This document shows, piece by piece, positions 35,318-44,268 of a stretch of 64,000 nucleotides of DNA. The position numbers were made by a program, and so were the translations under genes. The DNA is from Berkiella sp964594635 (GTDB taxonomy: Bacteria > Pseudomonadota > Gammaproteobacteria > Berkiellales > Berkiellaceae). The first letter of the stretch is position 1, and every line of letters starts with the position of its first letter. Under the pieces are notes generated by a model. The model was not told the origin of the DNA. It searched no databases and saw nothing but the letters and a program-made list of their open reading frames with translations. The stretch spans positions 124,001 through 188,000 of the forward strand of contig CAZQMV010000005.1 of assembly GCA_964594635.1 (NCBI GenBank), given 5' to 3'.

Positions 35318-35566
35318 TTAAACAGCAAGCTTCTTAAGCGTCTCTACCACATGCCCTTCTAAAGGCTCTACTTGCTCGTCATCTAAGCTATTGTAGAGCG
35401 TCTCTAAGCTCTCTTTCAATGATTGCCAGGTCGGCATAAGAGAGGGGTTTTTGGCGAGCATTTGCACCATTTCTAGCGATTTATTCGCTATTTGTTCTGT
35501 GGATAAAGATTGACCATTTTCAATTAAATGCGTAAACGCTGAAATAATAATGGTTGGTGTCGACAT
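35318..35566 (-). CDS. Hypothetical 82-residue protein
   Basis: Small acidic, mostly helical protein, MSTPTIIISAFTHLIENG at the start and EPLEGHVVETLKKLAV at the end. No signal peptide, membrane helix or metal motif. A strong RBS (AAAGGGGAAATC before ATG) supports it as a real gene. No family recognised. It lies between glsA and the unknown membrane protein on the same strand. Confidence 0.6.
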   Translation of the reverse strand: MSTPTIIISAFTHLIENGQSLSTEQIANKSLEMVQMLAKNPSLMPTWQSLKESLETLYNSLDDEQVEPLEGHVVETLKKLAV

Positions 35567-35713
35567 GATTTCCCCTTTAAATAAAATATTTTTTAAGATG
35601 GGCGAATCATTACCTGTTCATCACAAATAAGCATGCAAATTACGATAAGTTGTTAACACAAGTCGACAAAGGGTAACTCATAATCACAACGCATAAAATT
35701 CGAATGCGAAGAG

Positions 35714-36673
35714 TTAGGATTTTTGGCGCATGAATCCCCATGGCGCCGCAAAATGCCAATCAAGCTCTTGGGAAATATGCACTAATACTTGTTGAGCACG
35801 AATACTGCCGCCTTTATCGTTTAAACGCGGGCTACAAATCGCGACTCCTCCTCGCCCTGTTGCCAGCGCTACAATCGCGCCAGAGACGCCACTTTTAGCT
35901 GGCATGCCTGTCCTCACCAAGTTGATGCCCGATTCATCATACATGCCACACGTTGCCATAATCGCAACGACAGAATTGCTCGTTCTTTCAGAAATAACGC
36001 GTGTTCCATCGGGAGCTAACCCCCCATTGGCTAATAACATCGGTAAATAAGCTGACGATTTTGCATCATTTTCATAAGAGCACAAATAGAAATACGTTTC
36101 TAACGAATCTTCAACTGACAGTCCTAATTCTTGCTTACTCTTAAGTAAATACGCTATCGAGCGGTTTCTATCACCGGTTGCTCGTTCTGAAGCAAATACT
36201 TTGCCATTCACGGCAAGTGTTTGTCCAAATAGCTTGGCCGCCCAGTTATCTAACCATTGCGCGCGTTGTTGTGTATTACCAGGAATTCGACTGCAAAGCG
36301 CAATGGCACCGGCATTCACCATTGGATTGACTGGAATTGCGCCATATCTATCGACTTGGGAAATGGAAGAAAAAGATTGTCCAGAAGGCTCAACATGGAT
36401 CCAAGAAAACATTTTTTCTTCGCCAAATTCTTCCATTAAACCAATTAATGAAATCAGTTTAGCAACACTTTGCAAAGTAAAAACATGTGCTTGATCGCCG
36501 CTAAATAAAAGCGTGCCATCAACCAGTTGAATAGCAGCCGAGAGTTGATCAGGATCGACGTTGGCTAATTCTGGAATATAATCGGCAGGATAACCTTCAC
36601 TATTTTGACGAGCAGATAGCACTGCATCATCCAGGGTTTTTTGAATATATTCGAGATATTGCGCCCGCTCCAT
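35714..36673 (-). CDS. glsA: Glutaminase GlsA
   Basis: Beta-lactamase-fold glutaminase converting glutamine to glutamate and ammonia. The Ser-x-x-Lys dyad is in FTLQSVAKLISL (Ser69, Lys72), followed by NPMVNAGAIA, SERATGDRNRSIAY, YFYLCSYE and KSGVSGAIVA, all as in GlsA. 319 residues, close to the usual 305-310. In enteric bacteria such enzymes support acid resistance; that role is not shown here. Confidence 0.94.
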   Translation of the reverse strand: MERAQYLEYIQKTLDDAVLSARQNSEGYPADYIPELANVDPDQLSAAIQLVDGTLLFSGDQAHVFTLQSVAKLISLIGLMEEFGEEKMFSWIHVEPSGQSFSSISQVDRYGAIPVNPMVNAGAIALCSRIPGNTQQRAQWLDNWAAKLFGQTLAVNGKVFASERATGDRNRSIAYLLKSKQELGLSVEDSLETYFYLCSYENDAKSSAYLPMLLANGGLAPDGTRVISERTSNSVVAIMATCGMYDESGINLVRTGMPAKSGVSGAIVALATGRGGVAICSPRLNDKGGSIRAQQVLVHISQELDWHFAAPWGFMRQKS

Positions 36674-36750
36674 GAATGGAACACCTTTTAGATCATGAAT
36701 TCTTTTAAAGGTTAGTCTATTTAGCGAGTGAAAACTAAAAGTACTGTATA

Positions 36751-37455
36751 TTATTCCGGTTCTAACTCTGCTCTTTTAGGTAATGACCAATCAATTGGAG
36801 TTTGTCCAGTTTTGATGAGGAATTCATTTATTTTGGAAAAGGGGCGACTGCCTAAAAAACCGCGGTAAGCAGATAATGGCGAAGGATGGACACATTTAAT
36901 CACAAGATGCTTTTTCTCATCAATCACGCTGCCTTTACGCTGCGCATAACTGCCCCACAACACAAAAACAATCGAACGGTTTTGGTCATTTAAAATTTTA
37001 ATCACTTTGTCAGTAAATGTTTCCCAGCCTTTGCCTTGATGGGATGCCGCTTTTCCTTGCTCTACCGTTAACACGGCATTTAGCAATAATACGCCTTGTT
37101 TTGCCCACGGAATTAAACATCCATGATCCGGCGTTTGAATTTTTAAATCTGCTTTTAACTCTTGATAAATGTTCACAAGCGAAGGAGGAATAGCCACTTT
37201 AGGTAGCACTGAAAAACATAAACCATGTGCTTGTCCCAAACCATGGTAGGGGTCTTGCCCTAGAATAACGACTTTGACTTTATCAATCGGCGTATAATTG
37301 AAAGCGCTAAAAACATCTTTGCTTTTAGGAAAAATGACTTTTTTAGCATCTTTTTCTTTGCGTAAAAAACCTTTTAACGATTGCATGTAAGATTGCTCAA
37401 ATTCACCTCCTAAAGCATTTTGCCAAGAAGATTCCATACAAGCTGAGTTAGTCAT
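36751..37455 (-). CDS. ung: Uracil-DNA glycosylase
   Basis: Removes uracil from DNA in base excision repair. Family 1 motifs: the catalytic water-activating loop VVILGQDPYHG, FVLWGSYAQ and the DNA-intercalation loop HPSPLSAYRGF. 234 residues from ATG 37455; a GTG at 37470 could add five residues. It lies between the patatin-like gene and glsA on the minus strand. Confidence 0.96.
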   Translation of the reverse strand: MTNSACMESSWQNALGGEFEQSYMQSLKGFLRKEKDAKKVIFPKSKDVFSAFNYTPIDKVKVVILGQDPYHGLGQAHGLCFSVLPKVAIPPSLVNIYQELKADLKIQTPDHGCLIPWAKQGVLLLNAVLTVEQGKAASHQGKGWETFTDKVIKILNDQNRSIVFVLWGSYAQRKGSVIDEKKHLVIKCVHPSPLSAYRGFLGSRPFSKINEFLIKTGQTPIDWSLPKRAELEPE

Positions 37456-37497
37456 AATAAATACGTCCACTTTAGTGACTATCGAGAATTGGCTCTA

Positions 37498-38739
37498 TTA
37501 TACCAAAGGTCGATATTTTCGCACTAGCAATGGATCGAATTTTTCCTGTGGAAGTGACAGGCTTTGTCTTCTTAAAGTCTCAAATGAAGGTAATAGGTTT
37601 GGCTGATTGGTGTTATCAGGTAAATTTTTCACAAGATGTCTTGCAAAACGCCGCACACCAATACGACCAGCCTCATCAAGGGCTGCTTGCTCATCAACCG
37701 TTGCATTAAAATTAAGGGGATTGTGATTCACCGTGATTGGCACTGTGCGCTCTTTAGCGCTTGCTGCTAAGCACAGCGGATCTTGAGAAAACAATAAAAT
37801 AATCAATCCACGCATATAGTTCCAAAATGAAATGAGACTGTTTTGATTCGGATCACTTCTGCCATTTTTATTAATAATAATAAAACCTAGCTGCTCACTT
37901 AAGGGAACCATCGGGGAACTACCCACTCCAAAAGCATAATTCTTTGCTAAACCACCGTCGGTGTACGCCTCCAGCTCTCCCTTTTCATTCTCAACCCACT
38001 GTGGTGGAAAAATAAGTGGAATGCTACAAGCTAATCCAACTGCTTTTGCCACTTTAATATCTGGGGTCTGAATGTGGGAAAAAATGGCCGCTCTTTGTTT
38101 GGAAACATTCGCTGTCATCACACGAAACTCTTTACGATAACCAGCTTTATACAATTCAAGAAACGTGGGATCATCTAAACCGGTATACTCTTTGATCATT
38201 TTTTTAAAATAATTAGGCATGGCATCTCCCTGACACCACCCCCAACGTGTGAAAAAATTCACTGCAGAATAGATATTCCAATCTTGAAAAGAATCAGTGG
38301 GCATATCGTTTAGTACTTGACACATACGATTAGCTGGAACGCCGATGGTAATACCCAAGCCAACGATTGAACCAACCGATGACGCACAAACGACTTTGAC
38401 CTTTTTAAGATCTAAACCAAATTCAGTTGCTTCGTTAATGGCGCTCGGTAAGGCACGCCCGGCTCCTCCACCACCTGCAATAAAAATTTCAGTCACATCT
38501 TTGAGTAGCGATCGCATTGCACCAACAGGTTTGGGTAAAGCGCCCTTTTTATGTTCATCTTGATATTCCCATTCATTGCTTAAAAACTCTTTTTCTCGCT
38601 CAGATAGAGAATGGCGCGTAGAATCATTGGCGCGCGCTCTCGCAAGTAAAAGCGACACGGGTTGATGTTGACTTGGATCAATGACGCGTTTTTTGTAGCG
38701 TGCAAGTAGCACCGGAATGGGAGTCACATTATTTGCCAT
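37498..38739 (-). CDS. Patatin-like phospholipase, possible effector
   Basis: 413-residue protein with a patatin core: oxyanion loop IAGGGGAGRALPSA (about 88-100), nucleophile elbow CASSVGS (Ser121; the first Gly of GxSxG is Ala), and the catalytic Asp in YTDGGLAKNY (Asp261). The extended N-terminal 80 residues are basic and polar and the C-terminal 130 are not recognisable. No signal peptide. Patatins in intracellular pathogens such as Legionella (VipD) and Pseudomonas (ExoU) are injected phospholipases, so an effector role is possible; a housekeeping lipase is the alternative. RBS AGAGG. Confidence 0.82.
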   Translation of the reverse strand: MANNVTPIPVLLARYKKRVIDPSQHQPVSLLLARARANDSTRHSLSEREKEFLSNEWEYQDEHKKGALPKPVGAMRSLLKDVTEIFIAGGGGAGRALPSAINEATEFGLDLKKVKVVCASSVGSIVGLGITIGVPANRMCQVLNDMPTDSFQDWNIYSAVNFFTRWGWCQGDAMPNYFKKMIKEYTGLDDPTFLELYKAGYRKEFRVMTANVSKQRAAIFSHIQTPDIKVAKAVGLACSIPLIFPPQWVENEKGELEAYTDGGLAKNYAFGVGSSPMVPLSEQLGFIIINKNGRSDPNQNSLISFWNYMRGLIILLFSQDPLCLAASAKERTVPITVNHNPLNFNATVDEQAALDEAGRIGVRRFARHLVKNLPDNTNQPNLLPSFETLRRQSLSLPQEKFDPLLVRKYRPLV

Positions 38740-38866
38740 GAGAACCTCTCCATTTTCTTGATAAGATTACTGCAAGTTGCATGATGACAATTGTTCAGCA
38801 CTGGCGATGATCTTTGCTTTAAGTATAATCTCACTTTTAGAAAAATGTTGGCGCCAAAGTACATTA

Positions 38867-39559
38867 ATGAAAATTTTACCTCCAGATTCTGAGAAAGAAT
38901 TAATGGACCGCGTTTATTCATTGGCGGGGAAAACACTGACTGAACTTTCAAGTGAGTGGAAGCAGACTCTGCCAGATTCACTCATACATGCCAAGGGGTG
39001 GATCGGTCAATTACTTGAAAAAGCACTGGGTGCAAACGCATGCAACCTCGATCAACCCGATTTTATTGATTTAGGTATAGAACTCAAAACATTGCCTGTC
39101 TATGCTAATGGCCAACCTGCTGAATCAACTTTTGTTTGCAGTGTTCCCATTCCAAGTCCTAAAGAGCATTGGTTAGAGTCGCGGGTCTATCGTAAACTTG
39201 CCCGAGTATTATGGATACCCATTGAAGTGCTAAGCGATCGCAGCTTACCGTTACGTCGAGTGGGGATGCCTTTTTTGTGGTCACCTTCCCCTCTTATTGC
39301 TGAAAAATTACACCAAGATTGGGAAGAGTTAATGGAAATGATGGCGCTTGGGCAATTTGAGAACTTGGATGCTCACAAAGGAGAATATCTCCAAATTAGA
39401 CCAAAGGCACCAAACTCAAAAACTTTCATTAAAGTGATCTCGCACCATGGCGAAACCCTTTCTATTGTTCCTAAAGGATTTTATCTTCGAACAGAGCTCA
39501 CCAAACGTATCATTAGTGAATATTACCTTCTTGGCACTGCTGGCATCGGTCTAAAGTAA
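38867..39559 (+). CDS. mutH: DNA mismatch repair endonuclease MutH
   Basis: Nicks the unmethylated strand at hemimethylated GATC during mismatch repair. Type II restriction-like core with the D-x6-E-x-K catalytic set in DFIDLGIELKTLPV, plus KGWIGQLLEKALGA and SRVYRKLARVLWIPIE. 230 residues from ATG 38867; an ATG 90 bp upstream adds a sequence unrelated to MutH. It implies Dam methylation and MutSL elsewhere in the genome. Its 3' end overlaps the convergent DUF3025 gene. Confidence 0.95.
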   Translation: MKILPPDSEKELMDRVYSLAGKTLTELSSEWKQTLPDSLIHAKGWIGQLLEKALGANACNLDQPDFIDLGIELKTLPVYANGQPAESTFVCSVPIPSPKEHWLESRVYRKLARVLWIPIEVLSDRSLPLRRVGMPFLWSPSPLIAEKLHQDWEELMEMMALGQFENLDAHKGEYLQIRPKAPNSKTFIKVISHHGETLSIVPKGFYLRTELTKRIISEYYLLGTAGIGLK

Positions 39560-40368
39560 TCGCGATTATCATAAAACGTAGGATCTCCATTTTGCGGATG
39601 CCATTTTGGCCAACCCAACAATGGAAAAGGGTGAAGCGCTTTAGGATCATCTGGAAAATCAGCGTGTAAGATCCATGCAGCGATTTTTTCATCGATAAAC
39701 TGTAATCGTTCTTGCATCGATTGTTCAAAAAAATCAGGTGTGACTTGTAAAAAAACAGCTTTACCTGTCATCCCAATATAAGGCTTATCGGCTTTCTCAA
39801 ATAATCCATGCCCAAAGATCAAAGGCCATGCATGTCTCTTAATTTCAGGGGTTTCAACAAAAAGTTTTTTCCAGGAAAAGGTTTTCACATCATTAAATAA
39901 TGCTGGCTTATCACTACAAAAAACCATACCACACTCATCAAAGTGGGCAAGTAAATTTTGTCTTTTTGTTCTTACATTCTTGTGAGGTTTATCTGTATTT
40001 TCTTGATAACTTCTTTGAATAATGGCCCATTTTGTTTTTGGATATAAAACCCAAGTCACATTATTAAAAAAATCGTGCCAATTATTTATTCTCGTACAGA
40101 CATTTTTTCGCAAATAAACATCTTGCTCATAATTTGCATTTGGCGACTGAGGGATAAATGAAACATGATAGTTAGAAGGTAAATGATTCACCCTCGCAGA
40201 TTGAGCAAACCATGCATTGTAATCGTTGATATCAGGCCATTTTTTTTGAAACTGCCATTCATATTGTTGCCACCATGGCACAAGACTCTCATAACCTAAA
40301 AAATCTTTATAAAAGGATGGATTCCAAATATCTTTTTTGTCGATTAGCACGTTGTACATTGGGATCAT
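39523..40368 (-). CDS. DUF3025 family protein
   Basis: 281-residue protein with WHDFFNNVTWVLYPKTKWAI, the hallmark of DUF3025, then ECGMVFCSDKPALF and LIFGHGLFEKADKPYIGMTG. No signal peptide or membrane helix. Function unknown. Its start overlaps the 3' end of the cyclotransferase-like gene by about 60 bp, so the true start may be the ATG at 40359 or the GTG at 40350. Its last 37 bp overlap mutH on the opposite strand. Confidence 0.75.
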   Translation of the reverse strand: MIPMYNVLIDKKDIWNPSFYKDFLGYESLVPWWQQYEWQFQKKWPDINDYNAWFAQSARVNHLPSNYHVSFIPQSPNANYEQDVYLRKNVCTRINNWHDFFNNVTWVLYPKTKWAIIQRSYQENTDKPHKNVRTKRQNLLAHFDECGMVFCSDKPALFNDVKTFSWKKLFVETPEIKRHAWPLIFGHGLFEKADKPYIGMTGKAVFLQVTPDFFEQSMQERLQFIDEKIAAWILHADFPDDPKALHPFPLLGWPKWHPQNGDPTFYDNRDYFRPMPAVPRR

Positions 40369-40828
40369 AAGTTACAGCATATTGTTCAAGGTGGTGGATA
40401 TATTCTGATGGCAAATTGTGTTCTCTTGCACCACTTAATACCATTTCTTTGTACCAGTGATAAGGGACTAAATCTTCAAAAATGTTCTCTTTATGGGCAA
40501 TATAAGTAAAAGCAAACAAACCATTATCAAAGGAGCTTTCAACAGGAAAAACCTTAAGCGTGACATCTTGGCTACCACACCCTAAGCTTTGATCTTTGTC
40601 CAAAAGATATCTATCCCGCTGCTTGATCTCATAGACAACACCATAGACTTCACAGTTAGGATCTTTGACTGGAATGATATTACATTTACCCGAAGGATCA
40701 TCATGTCCGCGGTTATGAAAAAATAATTTATAGCCCATTACTTTGGCGACACCCAAACAAGTGGCTTCGGGTACTACCTTTTGTAACCTGGCAGAAAACA
40801 TCATTTCGCCATAAGCAAAATATTTCAT
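40307..40828 (-). CDS. Gamma-glutamylcyclotransferase-like protein
   Basis: 173 residues with the AIG2/GGCT fold pattern: N-terminal YFAYGEMMF, where most relatives have YGSNM, then VMGYKLFFHNRG, GVVYEI and LLDKDQSLGCG. The last segment would normally hold part of the product-binding loop. Such enzymes form 5-oxoproline from gamma-glutamyl dipeptides or glutathione. The altered binding loop makes the activity uncertain. Probably co-transcribed with the DUF3025 gene, which it overlaps. Confidence 0.75.
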   Translation of the reverse strand: MKYFAYGEMMFSARLQKVVPEATCLGVAKVMGYKLFFHNRGHDDPSGKCNIIPVKDPNCEVYGVVYEIKQRDRYLLDKDQSLGCGSQDVTLKVFPVESSFDNGLFAFTYIAHKENIFEDLVPYHWYKEMVLSGAREHNLPSEYIHHLEQYAVTYDPNVQRANRQKRYLESILL

Positions 40829-40938
40829 TTGGAACCTTCCTTGGAACCATCATGGATGCTTTTCATAAGTGTATACCTAAGTTCGTGCTCTGCAAAACGA
40901 GAGACCTATCTTAACTCATTTAACTTAGTAAATTAAAT

Positions 40939-42252
40939 TTAAAGATGGGTCGTTGTCGGTCGACAAAACGTCTCCTTGATAAAAGGAAGCATGGTAAAAG
41001 CAATGACGAGGCATACCGGCAGAAATAGCAGTGCTTCATTATACATTGACAAGCTGTAGACGGGGCTTCCATCTGCAAGCACTTGTCCTGTCCATTGTTT
41101 ATCTAATAATTTACCCACAACAGGCTGCGCGAGTGCTCCGCTTGCGTTATTCAGCGTATTAATAAAACCAATGGCAGTACCAGTTAAAATCGGGATGTTA
41201 ATTTCACGCACAATGGAAAAAGCGAGAATAAAACCACTCGAAAAAGCACCCAATAAAAACATCAGGATCTTCATCTGGCCAATGGAGACTGGCGCATAGA
41301 GTATCGTCGTCATCACAATAAACGTAGAAATGGCAGCAAATCCCATGGGAGATTTACGACGAGAGATCCAATCAGAAATAAATCCATACAATGGACCACC
41401 AATCGCCCAGCCATAAAAAATCATGGAAACCATGCCACCAGCCACATCTTTTTCAATTTGGAAGCGTTCAACAAAGTAAGGAACACCCCATAATTGACCA
41501 AAGCCCGTCGTTGGCACAAACATCAATCCTGCATATAGAGAAGCTACCCAAACTTGCGGGATTTTCATGACTTGAATTAAGCCTTTAAAAACTGAAACTT
41601 TGGGATAATGAGCAGGCTGATGATCGGATATGAGGTTTTTAAATGGTTGATCTGACACGATTATCCAAATAACAATACTTAAAATACCTCCTAATACCGC
41701 ACCGTATAAAATGGTATTTCGCCAACCTACCAAGAGGACTAATTTGACTAAATGCTCTTGGCCAAATACGCCGCCCATCATCCCAACAGCAACCATAATG
41801 CCCGTTAATAAGGCAAAGCGATTGACAGGAAACCAAAGCGAAGCCAGCTTTAAACAGCCCACAACAGCAAAAGAGCCACCAATCCCCATGACAAAACGCC
41901 CAAAGGATGCAACCCACAACACTTCAGCAAAAGCGAATATTAAGCAACCCACTGTGCAACAGGCCGCCGCAAGCGTCAGCAAAATGCGTGGACCAAAGCG
42001 ATCCATCAGCAGTCCTACCGGGATCTGCATTAGCGCATAAGCATAATAATAAAATGCGGATAGATTCCCTAACTGTTCTGCGGAAGTCTTAAACGTTAAT
42101 GTCAGATCATCCGTCATCACGCTTGGAGAAACGAGCAACATCAATTCATAAAAATAAAAGATTGCTGCTAATCCCCATACCAGCGCCGCACGAATAGCGG
42201 AGCGTTGGGAAAAATCTGCTTCGCGAAGATACCCCATTGGAATTGTACTCAT
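40939..42252 (-). CDS. Major facilitator superfamily transporter
   Basis: 437 residues, 12 predicted membrane helices. The MFS loop motif appears as GLLMDRFGPRI after helix 2, and the matching loop after helix 8 as GFISDWISRRKSP. Overall resemblance is to the Legionella Pht/nitrate-phthalate type of carriers that import amino acids or nucleosides, but the substrate cannot be read. Monocistronic, flanked by over 100 bp on each side. Confidence 0.85.
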   Translation of the reverse strand: MSTIPMGYLREADFSQRSAIRAALVWGLAAIFYFYELMLLVSPSVMTDDLTLTFKTSAEQLGNLSAFYYYAYALMQIPVGLLMDRFGPRILLTLAAACCTVGCLIFAFAEVLWVASFGRFVMGIGGSFAVVGCLKLASLWFPVNRFALLTGIMVAVGMMGGVFGQEHLVKLVLLVGWRNTILYGAVLGGILSIVIWIIVSDQPFKNLISDHQPAHYPKVSVFKGLIQVMKIPQVWVASLYAGLMFVPTTGFGQLWGVPYFVERFQIEKDVAGGMVSMIFYGWAIGGPLYGFISDWISRRKSPMGFAAISTFIVMTTILYAPVSIGQMKILMFLLGAFSSGFILAFSIVREINIPILTGTAIGFINTLNNASGALAQPVVGKLLDKQWTGQVLADGSPVYSLSMYNEALLFLPVCLVIAFTMLPFIKETFCRPTTTHL

Positions 42253-42388
42253 TGAACGTAGCCTTCCGTCGTTAATCTCTCTTAATGTGGCTCTAAGCTC
42301 CTGCTATACGCCACATTAATTCGAGCATAAATACTTGCCCTTCCTTGGATTAACTTACGAACTTACATTCCATTAATTTCGTTATCAT

Positions 42389-44248
42389 TTAATTTACTTC
42401 GTTCTCAATCAAATTGTTATTGGCATAGCGCGCAAATTCAGAGGTCAGTGCTAAAGCGCGTTTCTTCTCTTTAGGCGATGTATGCCATAACATTTGAGCT
42501 AAGAAATCTTCCATTTGCTCAACACGGTGGTCAGCTGAAATACTAAACCATGCATATCCTTGTGGAACATCGCGTTTTGTACCCAAGCCTTCGACATACA
42601 TTTGAGCGATAAGATACTGCGCATACTCTGCTCTTTCTTTAGCCGCTTTCTTAAACCAATGCAGCGCCGTATTTTTGCTCATGCGCACACCTTGGCCGTT
42701 ATAGTACATCATGCCAATATTGTATTGCGCCAACGCAAAACGCTTAGCAGCCGCTTGTCTAAAATAATGCATCGCTAAACGATAATTTTGTTCAACTTCT
42801 TTGCCACGATAATAAATTTCACCCAATTCATTTTGCGCGACAGCGTAACCTTGCTTCGCAGATTCTTCAAACCACTTAATGGCTTCAGGGATATCTTTGT
42901 CTAAGCCAATGCCTAAATGGTAAAGTCTGCCCACATCGTATTTAGCAACAGCATTGCCACTGGTTTTATTGGCTTGATCATGCCAATAAACAGATTGTTC
43001 TAATGAATAAGGTGTACCAATACCACGTAAATAAAGCACACTTAACATGTATTTGGCATAAGGATCGCTATGGGTCGCAGCTTTACAATAATGTATAAAC
43101 GCTAACTGTGGCGTGCGGTAATATCCACGTCCAATTAAATAATGATCGGCCAAGCGCACATGGGCTTGCACAACATGATTATCAGCCGCAATTTGATACC
43201 AATAATTAGCAATCACATAATCAATTTCTACACCGGTGCCTGTTGAATAAAACTCACCCAAGCGAAAAGCGGCATAGGGATAGTCAAGATCTGCGGCGAC
43301 TCGATACCAATAAAAGGCTTTTGGGTAATCTTTTTCGACGCAATCACCAATTTCATACATAACGCCTAAATTAAATGCACCCAGTGCCGAACCGCTATCT
43401 GCAGCAGTTTGGAACATTTGCAGCGCGATGGTTTTATCTTGTCTCACCCCACGTCCCGTGAGGTAGAGTTCACCAATTTCAGCGGTTGCATCAGAATACC
43501 CTGCTTGCGACGCTTCTTGATAAAGCTGCAAAGCTTTGCGGTAGTTTCGGCCAACGGCATCGCTGGTCGCATAAAGATGCGCCATGTAAAATTTACCTTC
43601 AGCAGAACCTGTCGCTGCGGCGCGACGATAGTTATCCATCGCTTGTAATGGTGAACCACGACTTTCAGACATTTGCCCTAAACGAATCATGGCATCAATG
43701 TTGCCTTGATCTGCTGCACGCCTATACCAATTTTCTGCACATTCAAAGCTCTTTTGCACGCCTCGGCCATAACGATACAAATCACCCATCATCAACTGAG
43801 AACTAACAAGACCCTGTTCAGCAGAAAGCGCAAACCAAGCTGCAGAGACTTCGTCATTTTGGGCAACACCATTACCGTAGTAATACATTTCACCCAAACG
43901 GCCTTGTGCGAATTTATTGTTTTCTTTAGCTGCGCGTTCAAAAATCTTAGCGGCTTTTGCTAAAGCTTCAGGTGTGCCTTCTTTGTAATATTGTTCGCCT
44001 TTGACGTATAAACCTTCAGCACCAGGGGGTAAAAAATATTCTTTGCCCCAGAACCATCTTTTACGCCACATACTGCCTTTGTCTTCACTCGGTTGCTCCC
44101 AAAACCAAACTCTCTTGGCGGGAGCGCTAGCGACAACCTGCTGCTCTGTTAATTGTGCTGGGTTATTTTGTTGTCCAAAAAGTTGGCAACCACTGACCGT
44201 CAGCGTCAACAAGCATGTGGCTATGGTTTGGATTCTGCCTTTTAGCAT
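42389..44248 (-). CDS. Sel1-repeat (TPR-like) lipoprotein
   Basis: 619 residues. The lipobox TVSGC follows a short hydrophobic signal, so it should be lipidated. About 13 Sel1-like repeats follow, each with a pattern such as ALAQYNIGMMYYNGQGV or AVAQNELGEIYYRGKEV. Sel1 proteins act as scaffolds; in Legionella LpnE, EnhC and LidL aid host entry or growth. I start at ATG 44248, which fits the lipoprotein signal. It lies 20 bp after a predicted outer-membrane barrel gene, so they are likely one operon. Confidence 0.85.
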   Translation of the reverse strand: MLKGRIQTIATCLLTLTVSGCQLFGQQNNPAQLTEQQVVASAPAKRVWFWEQPSEDKGSMWRKRWFWGKEYFLPPGAEGLYVKGEQYYKEGTPEALAKAAKIFERAAKENNKFAQGRLGEMYYYGNGVAQNDEVSAAWFALSAEQGLVSSQLMMGDLYRYGRGVQKSFECAENWYRRAADQGNIDAMIRLGQMSESRGSPLQAMDNYRRAAATGSAEGKFYMAHLYATSDAVGRNYRKALQLYQEASQAGYSDATAEIGELYLTGRGVRQDKTIALQMFQTAADSGSALGAFNLGVMYEIGDCVEKDYPKAFYWYRVAADLDYPYAAFRLGEFYSTGTGVEIDYVIANYWYQIAADNHVVQAHVRLADHYLIGRGYYRTPQLAFIHYCKAATHSDPYAKYMLSVLYLRGIGTPYSLEQSVYWHDQANKTSGNAVAKYDVGRLYHLGIGLDKDIPEAIKWFEESAKQGYAVAQNELGEIYYRGKEVEQNYRLAMHYFRQAAAKRFALAQYNIGMMYYNGQGVRMSKNTALHWFKKAAKERAEYAQYLIAQMYVEGLGTKRDVPQGYAWFSISADHRVEQMEDFLAQMLWHTSPKEKKRALALTSEFARYANNNLIENEVN

Positions 44249-44268
44249 GATGCTGTTCCTTAGCCTCA

